Shown here: positions 48,363 to 57,084 of the stretch, one piece after another
How positions within the stretch are numbered: the first letter of the stretch is position 1
Layout: every line of letters begins with the position of its first letter
Assembly (NCBI RefSeq): GCF_014193515.1
Contig: NZ_BLXX01000012.1
Coordinates: 1 to 64,000, forward strand
Direction of reading: 5' to 3'
Source: Geomonas silvestris
GTDB taxonomy: Bacteria > Desulfobacterota > Desulfuromonadia > Geobacterales > Geobacteraceae
DNA: 64,000 nucleotides
The notes under the pieces: generated by a model
What the model was told of the DNA's origin: nothing
The model's input: only the letters and a program-made list of their open reading frames with translations
Databases searched by the model: none
Translations under genes and position numbers: made by a program

Positions 48363-50850
48363 GATCAACCACAACCTGGAAAAGGCGCAGCTCACCTACC
48401 TCTGGATAGGCCTCACGGTATCCATCCTGGTGGCCGTGATCCTCCCCGGCGGCTACTTCGCCATCTCCTACACCCACATGCGCGCGGAGCTGGAGACCGA
48501 GGCCGAGATCAACGCCACCATCATCACCGGCGTGGTGAACGCGAACCCGGAACTGTGGCGCTTCGAGCAGACCCGCCTGCACGAGCTCCTGTCGCGGCGC
48601 CCCCACTTCGGCCATGCCGAGACCCGCAGGATTCTCGATGGGCGGCGCCGGGTGGTCGCGGAGAGCATGAACCAGCTCCCCCCTCCGGTCCTGACCCGCT
48701 CCTGCGAACTCTACGAGGGGAGGACGCCGATCGGGCGGGTCGAGATCAGCCGTTCCCTGTTTCCGGCACTGGTGGCTACTGCACTGGTGGCCCTGGCGGG
48801 GCTTTCGGTCGGCGCGCTCCTCTTCTTCCTGCTCTGGGAGCTCGCCTTCCGGCGGGTGGTGCTGGCCGAGCGCCAGCGTCGGGAGTTTCTCGAAAAGGTG
48901 CTGGAGAACGGCCCGCACGCGGTGCTGGTACTGGAACCCGACGGCAGTATCGCCGCAGGCAACGCCCACAGTTCCTCCTTAAGCGGCTGGTCCCGCGAGG
49001 AACTCATCGGGCGCCCGTTCATCTGGTTTTTCCAGGGGCGCGATGCCCGGCGGGTACGTCGGCAGCTCAAGGAGCTGACCGGGGCGGCGCTGGCGGTCGC
49101 GAACTTCGAGGCGAAGCTCACCACGCGCGGCGGCAGCTCCCTCTACGTGAACTGCTCCATCACCCCGTTTGTCGCGGAGGGGCAGGTCCTCAACCTGCTG
49201 GTTTCCATCGAAGACGTGACGAGCCAGGTGAACGCCCAGGAGGAGCTGCGCCTGTTCGCCGAGGACCTCACCCAGCAGATCATCGAGCGCAAGGCGATGG
49301 AGGAGGCCCTGCGCCAGAGCGAGGCGCGCTTTCGGAACCTTTTGCAGGAGGTGGCCTCCGTGGCGGTGCGCGGCTACGCCGCCGACGGTACCACCCAGTA
49401 CTGGAACCGGGCCGCCGAGGAGCTCTACGGCTACCCGGCAGCGGAGGCCCTCGGCAGGAGCATCTTCGACCTGGTCCCGGAGGAGCGCATCAGGGAGACC
49501 GAGGCGGCACTGCACCGGATCCGGGAGCTGGGCGAGCCGCTGCCCACCGGAGAACTTACCTTGGTGCGCAATGACGGCAGCCCGGTCTCGGTATTCTCCA
49601 GCCAGGTGAGTGTCCGGCTCCCCGGCAGGCCCCTGGAGATCTTCTTCATCGACATCGACCTGAGCGAGCGCAGGAAAAACGAGGAAGAGAAGGCGAGGCT
49701 CGAGGCGCGCCTCAGGCAGGGGCAGAAGATGGAGTTCATCGGGCGGCTGGCGGGAGGGGTTGCGCACGACTTCAACAACATGCTCACCGTGATCCAGGGC
49801 TTCGCCAACATGGCCCTGGTGCAGCTGGAGCCCGGCGACCCCTTCCATACCAACTTCCAGGAGATCTTCAACGCAGCCAGGCGCTCGGCCGACTTGACCC
49901 GGCAGCTGCTCGCCTTCGCCCGCAAGCAGGCCATCGAGCCGAGGATCCTCGACCTCAACACCACCGTGGCCGGGATGATCAACATGCTCAAGCGCCTGAT
50001 CGGGGAGGGAATCCAGCTCGACTGGCATCCGGAGGCGGGACTCTGGCCGGTGAAGGTAGACCCCTCCCAGGTGGACCAGATCCTGGCCAACCTGTGCGTC
50101 AACGCCCGCGACGCCATGGAGTCGACCGGCACCATCACGGTCACGACCGGCAACCGTTCGCTTACCACCGACTACTTTTCCGGGCTTTCCTGGTGCACCC
50201 CGGGGGACTACGTCCGCCTCGCAGTCAGCGACGACGGCCACGGTATGGACCCCGCGCTGCTCCCCCACATCTTCGAGCCGTTTTTCACCACCAAAGGGGT
50301 GGGAAAAGGGACCGGCCTGGGGCTTGCCACGGTGTACGGCATCGTCAAGCAGAACAACGGCTTCATAAACGTCGAGAGCAGCCCCAACTGCGGCACCACC
50401 TTCGAGATCTTCATCCCGCGCTACACCGGCGGCCTAGCCGTGGCCGGCCACTCCGAATCAGCCTCCCCTCCCCGCTGCGGGACCGAGACCATCCTGGTTG
50501 TGGAGGACGAGCCGACCATCCTGGAGATGACCCGCCAGATGTTGGTAAGCCTCGACTACCAGGTGCTGCCGGCGGAGTCGCCGCGCCAGGCGCTCGCATT
50601 GGCGCGGGAGCGCAAAGGGGAGTTCCATTTGCTCCTCACCGACGTGGTGATGCCCGAGATGAACGGCAAGGAGCTCGCGCAGCAGCTCTGCGCCCTCTCT
50701 CCGGGGCTCAGGCACCTGTTCATGTCGGGGTACGCGACGAGCGTCGTCGAGGCGCACGGCGTCCTGGAGCCGGGGATCCGCTTCCTGCAGAAACCGTTCT
50801 CGTTGAGTGAGCTTGCGAGCAAGGTGCGCGAGGTGCTCGATGCAGGGTGA
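48352..50850 (+). CDS. PAS-containing hybrid sensor histidine kinase with receiver domain
   Basis: 832 residues. Two membrane helices (about 17-37 and 140-165) enclose a small periplasmic domain. Then PAS 1 (about 185-295), PAS 2 (about 325-435), the HisKA helix with phospho-acceptor His about 474 in GGVAHDFNNMLTVIQGF, and HATPase with NARDAME, DDGHGMD and GKGTGLGLATVYGIVKQ. A C-terminal receiver has VEDEP and phospho-Asp about 764 in LLTDVVMPEMNG with KPFSL. It is paired with the overlapping PstS-like protein. No output regulator is next to it. Confidence 0.93.
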   Translation: MINKINHNLEKAQLTYLWIGLTVSILVAVILPGGYFAISYTHMRAELETEAEINATIITGVVNANPELWRFEQTRLHELLSRRPHFGHAETRRILDGRRRVVAESMNQLPPPVLTRSCELYEGRTPIGRVEISRSLFPALVATALVALAGLSVGALLFFLLWELAFRRVVLAERQRREFLEKVLENGPHAVLVLEPDGSIAAGNAHSSSLSGWSREELIGRPFIWFFQGRDARRVRRQLKELTGAALAVANFEAKLTTRGGSSLYVNCSITPFVAEGQVLNLLVSIEDVTSQVNAQEELRLFAEDLTQQIIERKAMEEALRQSEARFRNLLQEVASVAVRGYAADGTTQYWNRAAEELYGYPAAEALGRSIFDLVPEERIRETEAALHRIRELGEPLPTGELTLVRNDGSPVSVFSSQVSVRLPGRPLEIFFIDIDLSERRKNEEEKARLEARLRQGQKMEFIGRLAGGVAHDFNNMLTVIQGFANMALVQLEPGDPFHTNFQEIFNAARRSADLTRQLLAFARKQAIEPRILDLNTTVAGMINMLKRLIGEGIQLDWHPEAGLWPVKVDPSQVDQILANLCVNARDAMESTGTITVTTGNRSLTTDYFSGLSWCTPGDYVRLAVSDDGHGMDPALLPHIFEPFFTTKGVGKGTGLGLATVYGIVKQNNGFINVESSPNCGTTFEIFIPRYTGGLAVAGHSESASPPRCGTETILVVEDEPTILEMTRQMLVSLDYQVLPAESPRQALALARERKGEFHLLLTDVVMPEMNGKELAQQLCALSPGLRHLFMSGYATSVVEAHGVLEPGIRFLQKPFSLSELASKVREVLDAG

Positions 50851-51032
50851 CGCGGGCGGGTTAGGACGCCGGGAAGCGCGCGGGTAACCAAGGCGAGATC
50901 GACCGCCGGAAGCGGCCCAGAAGGCGGGGTTAACGCACGAAGGATCGCCGCACCGGGCCGGGCGACGCAGAGCCATTTCCCGGTGGCGACAGCCGGGCGG
51001 CTGGGTGCACCGGCGCGAAGCGGCCGGGGAAA

Positions 51033-52253
51033 TCAGCCGAGGTACAGCTGGACGGCGGCGTGGCGGTTCGCGCCTTGGAGCAGGCGCCGGCTGGGGAGCC
51101 GCATCCGGCCGAGGATCATCTGGTAGTAGACCCCCGCGTCGTTGGTCTCGCCGATCAGGCTCGCCCCGATGACCCTCCCCTGCTCGTCCAGGAAGGCCTT
51201 CCGGAAACGCCCGGAGAACCGGCTTCCCCAGGAAACCGTCTGTGGCGCGTCGTCCTGGCAGTAGCCGAGGACCGCCAGCTCCAGCCCGAAGACCTCGGTG
51301 GTGTTGTTTTTGAGGCTCCCGCGGTAGGCGCAGGAGCTTCCCAGCATGTTGAGCGCCGCGTGCTCCCCCTGCTCTACCGCCGTGATCCAGTTCCCCTGCA
51401 CGGTCGGCTCCCCGGTCACCAGGTCCTTCCCCTGGGCCACGTCCCCCGCGGCATAGACGTCCGGGTGCGCGGTGCGGCAGTAGTCGTCGATGAGTACGCC
51501 GTCCGCGCAGGGAAGCCCCGCCCCCCGGGCCAGATCCGTGTTCGGGCGCACCCCCTTCCCCACCACCAAGAGGTCGCTTGGGATCGTGGTCCCCGAGGCA
51601 AGCCGCAGTTCCAGGCGCTCCCCCTCGTCAAGCGAGACAACGTCGTCGCGCTTGTGCAGCTGGACACCCGCCCCTGCGAAATGCTCCTCGAGGAGCAGAG
51701 CGGATTCCGCATCCAGGAGGCGGCTGAAGACCCGGTCGCTCCCCACCACCAGGTGGCGCTCCACCCCGGGGGGGAGGTGCGAGAGGACCGGCACGCTCAC
51801 CAGCCCCGCTCCCAGTGCGGTGACGCAGCGCGCCGAGGCGATGAGGGCGCGCAGGCGTTCGGCGTCCGAGAGGTGGCGCAAGGTGCAGACGCGTGCGCTC
51901 GCACCGGCCAAGGGGCGCGCTTCGCCGCCGGTTGCGATCAACAGTTTTCCGAAGCCGATCACCCGGCCGTCGTCCAGGCGGACCTGGTGCCGCTCCGGGT
52001 CGAGGGAGACCGCCGTGGCGCCCAGGAGCGGGGTCACCCCGAACTCTGGGTAGAACCCCTCCTCGACGAGGTACAGGTTCTCCCTGGAGGTCTTCCCACC
52101 CACGTAGTAGGGGGTCAGCACCCGCGAGTAGGCGGGGCGCGGTTCCCGGTCGATGAGGGCCAGGGAAACCAGGCGGTCCAGGCGCCTCAGGGTGCGGATC
52201 GCCTGCAGGCCGGCGGCCGAGTTGCCGATGATGACGATGTCGAAGTGCTGCAT
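51033..52253 (-). CDS. NAD(P)H:acceptor FAD oxidoreductase of the AOR cluster (AorC-like)
   Basis: 406 residues. FAD-binding DIVIIGNSAAGLQAIRTLRR, the second GxGxxG-like ALGAGLVSVPVL, and VYAAGDVAQGKD near the FAD end. This is the pyridine-nucleotide-disulfide family without redox disulfide (nitrite-reductase/NirB type N-half). In AorABC of Aromatoleum the AOR complex is linked to NAD by such a subunit. Located 121 bases downstream of the AOR gene on the same strand. ATG 52253 follows CAGGAG. Confidence 0.9.
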   Translation of the reverse strand: MQHFDIVIIGNSAAGLQAIRTLRRLDRLVSLALIDREPRPAYSRVLTPYYVGGKTSRENLYLVEEGFYPEFGVTPLLGATAVSLDPERHQVRLDDGRVIGFGKLLIATGGEARPLAGASARVCTLRHLSDAERLRALIASARCVTALGAGLVSVPVLSHLPPGVERHLVVGSDRVFSRLLDAESALLLEEHFAGAGVQLHKRDDVVSLDEGERLELRLASGTTIPSDLLVVGKGVRPNTDLARGAGLPCADGVLIDDYCRTAHPDVYAAGDVAQGKDLVTGEPTVQGNWITAVEQGEHAALNMLGSSCAYRGSLKNNTTEVFGLELAVLGYCQDDAPQTVSWGSRFSGRFRKAFLDEQGRVIGASLIGETNDAGVYYQMILGRMRLPSRRLLQGANRHAAVQLYLG

Positions 52254-52374
52254 GCTGGCTCCTGAAACAAAACGGCTCGCGCCTTGGAAACGAGAGGCGG
52301 GGCTTTGGAATCGGCGGCGCGAACTGCGCGGCGCGGCGCGCTCCAAAGCCCCTCTCCTGTGGGCCTGCCGGGCC

Positions 52375-54183
52375 CTAGGTGGCTACCCCCAGCGACCTCA
52401 GTTTCTGCTCGGTCGGGATCCCCTTCTCATCCCAGCCGCGCTCGCTGTAGTACTGCGGCAAGAGTTCCCCGAGGTGGGCGACCGACCCCTTCATGGGGCC
52501 GTCCGGCAGCGGCTCCTCCAGAAGCCGTTTGGGGAGGGTGTCCTGAGCCGGATCGATCCCCGCTTTCAGGTTGTAGACCCGCTCCAGGTTCCAGACCCGC
52601 TCGCCGACCTCCAGGAGCTCCGCTTCGCTGGCGGCCTTTCCGGTCGCCGCGCTGAAGAGCTTGCCGACCTGCGGGACGCCGATGCCGAAGGTGGTGAAGA
52701 GGCAGACCCCGGCGGAATCGACCAGGGCGGTGGCGTCCTGGAACACCTTGGCCCAGGCGGCCTTCCCCTCGAGGGCCTGCGGGTCGAGCTTCTCCGGGAC
52801 CCCCAGGATCTCCGGGGAGACCAGGTAACCGCGCACGTGGCAGGCGCCGCGGTTCGAGGTGGCATACTCGAGCCCCATCCCCTGGATGCCGCGCCCGTCG
52901 TAGGCCGGGAACTCCAGTTTCTTGACGCTCATGGAGTACTCGGGCGCTCCATAGCTTTCGGCGAGCCGGTAGGAGCCCCGCGCTATCTTCTTGCCGAATC
53001 CCTCCCCCTTCCCCGCCAGCTCGATGAGGCGCACCATCGCCTCGCCGTCGCCGAACCTGAGCGGCATTCCGGCCTCGGCCTCGCTGATCAACCCGCGCTG
53101 GAAGAGTTCCATGGCGCAGGCGACCGTGGAGCCGGCCGTGATGGTGTCCATGCCGTACTCGTTGCACAGGTAGTTGGCCTCGGTGATGGCCGCCAGATCC
53201 GACACCCCGCAGGCTGCCCCCAGCGCCCAGAGCGACTCGTATTCCGGCCCCTCGCCGCTCCCCGACCAGCGCGGGTCCGAGAGCTGGGTGACCCGGCCGC
53301 AGCCGATGATGCACCCCATGCAGCTCTTGTTGCGCTTCAGGTAGGTCTGGGCCAGCCGCTCACCGGAGATCTCCTCGGCCTGTGCGAAGGTCCCGGACTG
53401 GGAGTTGCGGGTGGGGAGCGCACCGCTTTGGTTGATCACGTTGACGAGGACCGCGGTCCCCAGGGCGGGGAGCCCCTGGCTGGTCACCGGGTGGCTGCGC
53501 AGCAAGCGGTAGCACTCGCGGGCCGCCTCGCGGAACCCGGCCGGGTCGGCCACGCCGACCCCTCCGGTGCCGCGCACCGCGATCGCCTTCAGGTTCTTGC
53601 TCCCCATCACCATGCCGACGCCGCTACGCCCGGCGGCGCGGTGCTTGTCGTTCACGATGCAGGCGTAGTGCACCTGGTTTTCGCCGGCCGGCCCGATGAG
53701 CGCCACCTTGGCGTCGCCGTGGAACTCCTTGCGGATCAGGTCCTCCGCCTCGCTCGTCGACTTGCCCCACAGGTGCGCGGCACCGGCGAGTTCCACCTTC
53801 TCGTTGTAGATCCTCAGGTACATAGGCTTCGGGGCCTTCCCCTCGACGATGATGAGGTCGAACCCGGCGTACTTGAGCTCGCTCGGGAAGTAGCCGCCGG
53901 AGTTCGAGCAGGCGATCGTGCCGGTGAGCGGCGACTTGGTGACCACCATGTAGCGCCCGTTGGCCGCGCCGTAGGTGCCGGTGAGCGGGCCGGTGGCGAA
54001 GATCAGCTTGTTCTGCGGACTCAAGGGGTCGACCTGCGGGTCGGTCTCTTCGCTGAGGTACTTGGTTGCCAGGCCGCGCCCCCCCACGTAGTCGCGGGCC
54101 CAGTCGTAGTTGAGCTCCTCGACCACGCAGGTCTGTTCGCTCAGGTTCACGCGCAGGATCTTTCCGTTCCATCCGTAGCCCAT
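52375..54183 (-). CDS. aor: Aldehyde:ferredoxin oxidoreductase (tungsten-dependent)
   Basis: 602 residues, typical of the AOR family. NSGGYFPSELKYAGFDLIIVEG and GAYxx-type patterns plus the cluster-binding CMGCIIGC (about 288-295) and Cys in DSAGVCLF (about 493), consistent with a [4Fe-4S] cluster next to a bis-pyranopterin tungsten site. It oxidises aldehydes to acids, or reduces acids when ferredoxin is strongly reduced. It starts one base past the ferredoxin gene. Preceded by TGAGGTGTGATATGG with GGAGGTG site. Confidence 0.95.
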   Translation of the reverse strand: MGYGWNGKILRVNLSEQTCVVEELNYDWARDYVGGRGLATKYLSEETDPQVDPLSPQNKLIFATGPLTGTYGAANGRYMVVTKSPLTGTIACSNSGGYFPSELKYAGFDLIIVEGKAPKPMYLRIYNEKVELAGAAHLWGKSTSEAEDLIRKEFHGDAKVALIGPAGENQVHYACIVNDKHRAAGRSGVGMVMGSKNLKAIAVRGTGGVGVADPAGFREAARECYRLLRSHPVTSQGLPALGTAVLVNVINQSGALPTRNSQSGTFAQAEEISGERLAQTYLKRNKSCMGCIIGCGRVTQLSDPRWSGSGEGPEYESLWALGAACGVSDLAAITEANYLCNEYGMDTITAGSTVACAMELFQRGLISEAEAGMPLRFGDGEAMVRLIELAGKGEGFGKKIARGSYRLAESYGAPEYSMSVKKLEFPAYDGRGIQGMGLEYATSNRGACHVRGYLVSPEILGVPEKLDPQALEGKAAWAKVFQDATALVDSAGVCLFTTFGIGVPQVGKLFSAATGKAASEAELLEVGERVWNLERVYNLKAGIDPAQDTLPKRLLEEPLPDGPMKGSVAHLGELLPQYYSERGWDEKGIPTEQKLRSLGVAT

Positions 54184-54184
54184 A

Positions 54185-54664
54185 TCACACCTCCCCCTGG
54201 CCGGCCTTCATGGTTTGCACGAACTTGAGCACCTTTTCCCGTTGCGGCGTGTCCTCCTCGGAGAACTTGAGGCAGCCGGTCGGGCAGAAGGCGACGCACT
54301 CCGGGAAGTCGTCCCCGCACAGGTTGCACTTGTCGGCTTTACCCTTCAAGGGGGCGTACTTGATCATCCCGAAGGGACAGGCCGACACGCAGGTGCGGCA
54401 ACCGACGCACTTAAGCTCGTCCACGGAGACCGTACCGGTCCGGGTATGCTTGGAGATGGCCCCCTTGGGGCACGCCTTCAGGCACCAGGGATCGTCGCAC
54501 TGCATGCAGGTCACCGTGATGAACTGTGCCTCCTCCAGGAAGACTTCGTTAACGATCCGGGACCTGCTGGGCGCGAACTCGCCGGTGTTCTTGAACGAAC
54601 AGGAGAGCTCGCAGGACTTGCAGCCGACACACTTGGACGGCTCGATGCGGATGAGCTTTTGCAT
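54185..54664 (-). CDS. Ferredoxin-like electron-transfer subunit of the AOR complex (AorA-like)
   Basis: 159 residues with sixteen or more Cys in four [4Fe-4S] motifs: CVGCKSCELSC, CMQCDDPWCLKACP, CVGCRTCVSACPFG and CNLCGDDFPECVAFC. It is the multi-cluster electron-transfer subunit of the HycB/DmsB type. In Aromatoleum AorABC the same order is found: polyferredoxin, AOR, FAD subunit. AAGGAGG precedes ATG 54664. A promoter lies 70 bases upstream. Confidence 0.93.
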   Translation of the reverse strand: MQKLIRIEPSKCVGCKSCELSCSFKNTGEFAPSRSRIVNEVFLEEAQFITVTCMQCDDPWCLKACPKGAISKHTRTGTVSVDELKCVGCRTCVSACPFGMIKYAPLKGKADKCNLCGDDFPECVAFCPTGCLKFSEEDTPQREKVLKFVQTMKAGQGEV

Positions 54665-54731
54665 GTAGACCTCCTTGGCAACGTGGACATGACACAGCGG
54701 TAAAGCGGACACTGCCGCAAAACATTGGCAA

Positions 54732-54759
54732 AGTATAATTCCCGCCAACTACATGGCAA
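54732..54759 (-). promoter_or_regulatory. Proximal promoter of the AOR cluster
   Basis: On the minus strand TTGCCA (54754-54759) and TATACT (54732-54737) are 16 bases apart. Transcription would start near 54725, giving a 60-base leader to the ferredoxin gene. It lies downstream of the riboswitch terminator, so the operon could be expressed without the switch. Confidence 0.6.
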
Positions 54760-54916
54760 GTTTCCACCAGGGGGAAAAAGTCTGAGGGGAGTGTGAGAGA
54801 AAGACAAGAGAGAGCGTGCCGCTGGAAGAGAAGTGGCAGGGCCTGACACAACGCGCCGAGGGTGCGTCCTGAAAACGCCCTCTTCCAGCCCCCGCTGCCG
54901 CATCGCTGGCATAGAC

Positions 54917-54949
54917 GAGAAAAGGCCGCCCATGGAATCATGGGCGGCC
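54917..54949 (-). terminator. Terminator following the GEMM-I riboswitch
   Basis: GGCCGCCCATG / CATGGGCGGCC, 11-base stem with four-base loop, then TTTTCTCG. It starts 15 bases after the aptamer's closing stem and so forms its expression platform. Confidence 0.88.
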
Positions 54950-54963
54950 ATTCAGGAGATGTT

Positions 54964-55059
54964 GCCTGTTTCTTCGGGAGCTCGGCTACCTGAACATTTC
55001 GGGTCCGTCAGCTTTGTGCCCCTGGAATTTCTTCCAAGTTTACCGTTTCGGAAACAGGC
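54964..55059 (-). ncRNA. GEMM-I cyclic-dinucleotide riboswitch
   Basis: 96 bases on the minus strand. P1 is a perfect 9-base stem GCCTGTTTC / GAAACAGGC. Core motifs follow in the known order: ACGGTAAAC, stem-loop TGGAA-GAAA-TTCCA with the GAAA tetraloop, then GGGGCACAAAGC, then GACGGACCC-hairpin and finally GGTAGCCGAGCTCCCG. These match the GEMM-I aptamer (for example ACAGGGCAAACC, GAAA loop, GGGACGCAAAGCC and GGUAGC...). A sigma-70-type promoter starts it and a terminator follows. The Galpha-contact position appears to be G, favouring c-di-GMP over cGAMP, but that rests on a manual alignment. Confidence 0.88.
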
Positions 55060-55066
55060 TAAATAC

Positions 55067-55095
55067 AATATATGCCTTTCCAGAAAAGATGTCAA
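55067..55095 (-). promoter_or_regulatory. Promoter of the GEMM-I riboswitch
   Basis: TTGACA (55090-55095) and TATATT (55067-55072) with a 17-base spacer on the minus strand, essentially consensus. The predicted start, about 55060, is the first base of the riboswitch P1 stem. Confidence 0.85.
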
Positions 55096-55181
55096 AAAAT
55101 GTCGGGACGACACGGGGCGTGCGGCAGGGCCCTCAGGCCGGTACTTCCGGACACCGCAGCTCTCAGCCATGCGGCCGGCCT

Positions 55182-55209
55182 TTGAAACTCTTTCAGAACA
55201 AAGTATATT
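55182..55209 (+). promoter_or_regulatory. Promoter of the hypothetical gene at 55305
   Basis: TTGAAA (55182-55187) and TATATT (55204-55209) with a 16-base spacer. Start about 55216, giving a roughly 90-base leader. Confidence 0.55.
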
Positions 55210-55304
55210 TTAGGTAGCCCGCCCCCGACAGCCGCGGAAGGCGGATTGCGGCCCCTTTAGCTGCCAGCCTCGTCTGGCACGTTCACTGAAAGCAGGTGAT
55301 TCTT

Positions 55305-55799
55305 ATGCAGCTTGCGCTTTATTTAGAACATGGTGAGAAATTTGCCCGGGCAGCGTCCAAGCTTCCGACCCAGATCCCGATCAACGTGGACTCGCTGCTG
55401 CTCGACTGTTTCATCGAGGTGTTGCCGGTCGCCGCGCTGCACAACGGCGGACCGGATCATCTGCCGGGTATAGAATTCCCCTACCCCGAGATCCGGGTGG
55501 TCTTCAAACTCAAGGAGCATCCCCTGGTGGCTGCCGTCTACGGCATCGATTTCTTCGTGGTCGATGCCATGGTGAGCCTGGTGAGCTGGGCCCAGGGGCA
55601 TACCCACGTGGAGGTCAACCACCGCCCGGCACAACTGGAGCGGGCGATCGCCAGCAAGGAAAATGGGCTCCTGGAACTGGTCGGCTCTAGCCACAAGACC
55701 CTTATCGAGCGGCTCTCCCAGGCCTTCCTCGAGCTCAGGAGCGACTACCTCAAGGCCCTCGACGAAGAGGGGTGCCTTCCCGTACCCCGCCATCCCTGA
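55305..55799 (+). CDS. Hypothetical protein
   Basis: 164 residues, acidic, soluble, with alternating beta and helical stretches; no signal peptide, membrane segment or metal motif is seen. I do not recognise a family. ATG 55305 begins MQLALYLEHGEKF with AGGTGA upstream; GTG 55296 is an alternative without support. It is divergent from the AOR riboswitch. Confidence 0.75.
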   Translation: MQLALYLEHGEKFARAASKLPTQIPINVDSLLLDCFIEVLPVAALHNGGPDHLPGIEFPYPEIRVVFKLKEHPLVAAVYGIDFFVVDAMVSLVSWAQGHTHVEVNHRPAQLERAIASKENGLLELVGSSHKTLIERLSQAFLELRSDYLKALDEEGCLPVPRHP

Positions 55800-56114
55800 T
55801 CGCCCCCGCCATCCCCGGTGCCGGCACCTTTTCGGCCGGCACCGGGACCACGCAGGAAACCCTCATTATGTTCCAACCACCGCTTTTCCCGCAGCAGCAG
55901 GCACACCTCAACACCTGAGGATTTCCTGCCTGCGCTGCAACCGTTCATTCCGACAGTCCCTTTGCAGCACCCCGTCGAGCCGTCTCAGGGGTGCTGCGGC
56001 TGAATGCCCTTCTGCGCGACAGCAGGGATCTCATCGCAACGTGAACCCCTTGACAGCAGAAAATTGATGATTACATTTCGCTCAGAAGTCAGCTCTCGAA
56101 AGGAGGTAATCCAC
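55800..56114. other. Intergenic stretch upstream of the Hsp20 genes
   Basis: About 315 bases. CCCGGTGCCGGC / GCCGGCACCGGG (55816-55849) is a long stem without T-run, perhaps a terminator for the previous gene. CTTGACA (56049-56055) is a possible -35 box of the Hsp20 promoter; a heat-shock sigma-32 box is not clear. No gene is supported. Confidence 0.45.
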
Positions 56115-56561
56115 ATGGCAAGCTGGGGATTTTTCAACGAATTGGACAATCTGAGAAGGGAGATGGACGAGGCTTTTCGGGGCGTCGGCATGGTGAGGCC
56201 ATTGGCCACCACCTTCCTGTCGCCGAGTTCGGGGCGGCGCTTCCCGCTGGTCAACATAAGCGAAGACGAGGGGGAGATCTGCCTCGATGCCCTGGTCCCG
56301 GGGGTAGATCCCAAGGAGCTGCAGCTCTCCTTGCTGCGCGAGACCATCAGCATCGCGGGGGCGCGCAAGTCTCCGGTTGACGCGAAAGGGGTGGTACATC
56401 GCAGCGAGCTTGGTTCCGGCCGGTTCAGCCGTACCATCGACCTCCCCACCGAGATCGACCCGGACCGCACCACGGCAGAGTACCGCGACGGCGTGCTGAG
56501 GATCACCATGCACAAGGCAGAGCACGTGATGCCGCGCAGAATCGACGTAAAAGTGGCCTAA
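56115..56561 (+). CDS. Small heat-shock protein, Hsp20/alpha-crystallin family (1)
   Basis: 148 residues. The alpha-crystallin domain spans about 40-135: LVNISEDEGEICLDALVPGVDPKELQLSLLRETISIAGARK, then RTIDLPTEIDPDRTTAEYRDGVLRITMHKAE. It has the conserved GVLRI strand and an N-terminus beginning ASWGFFNELDNLRREMDEAF. It holds unfolding proteins for refolding. AAAGGAGG lies upstream of ATG 56115. It is 40 bases before the second Hsp20. Confidence 0.92.
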   Translation: MASWGFFNELDNLRREMDEAFRGVGMVRPLATTFLSPSSGRRFPLVNISEDEGEICLDALVPGVDPKELQLSLLRETISIAGARKSPVDAKGVVHRSELGSGRFSRTIDLPTEIDPDRTTAEYRDGVLRITMHKAEHVMPRRIDVKVA

Positions 56562-56601
56562 GACACTGGACCGACTACTCAGAAGACAGGAGGAAACCAT
56601 C

Positions 56602-56994
56602 ATGGCAGCCAACAGCCTGACTCACGATATCACCCAGAGCAACAAGGAGGAAACCCGGGCACCGGAGCGCTTCCTGCGTCCGGCGGTAAGCATCGTCGAG
56701 GACGAAAGCGGGCTTTTACTCACCGCCGACCTCCCCGGCGCCAACAAGGACGGACTCGACATCAACGTCGACAAGGGGATTCTGACCATCAAGGCCGAGG
56801 TTTCCCGGCAGCAGCCGGGCCGCCCCATCTACAGCGAGTTTGAATGGGCACCCTACTTCCGCCAGTTCCAGATGCCCGACGTCATCGACCAGAGCAAGGT
56901 GCGGGCGGAATTGAACAACGGCGTACTCACCCTGCACCTCCCCAAGGCGGAAGCAGCGAAGCCGCGCAAGATCGAAGTGCAGGTAGTCAGCTAA
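56602..56994 (+). CDS. Small heat-shock protein, Hsp20/alpha-crystallin family (2)
   Basis: 130 residues, a second Hsp20. The domain reads RPAVSIVEDESGLLLTADLPGANKDGLDINVDKGILTIKAE and NNGVLTLHLPKAE. It differs enough from (1) to be an old duplicate. AGGAGGAAACCATC precedes ATG 56602. Such pairs often form mixed oligomers. Same operon as (1). Confidence 0.92.
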   Translation: MAANSLTHDITQSNKEETRAPERFLRPAVSIVEDESGLLLTADLPGANKDGLDINVDKGILTIKAEVSRQQPGRPIYSEFEWAPYFRQFQMPDVIDQSKVRAELNNGVLTLHLPKAEAAKPRKIEVQVVS

Positions 56995-57084
56995 CCCCTT
57001 CCGCACCAGCTATCCCTTCGTGCCCCTGCCGGTCCCGGAACCGGCGGGGCACCAGGGAGCCCGCTGGCAATCCCTGCCCCCCCG

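Noticed and set aside
50890-51010. GEMM-like string GACGCAGAGCC ... ACAGCCGGG after the histidine kinase
   Set aside because: The upstream half of the aptamer and a closing P1 stem are missing, and no gene follows on that strand.
54952-55170. 72-residue frame on the minus strand
   Set aside because: It overlaps the riboswitch and its promoter, which fully explain the conserved sequence.
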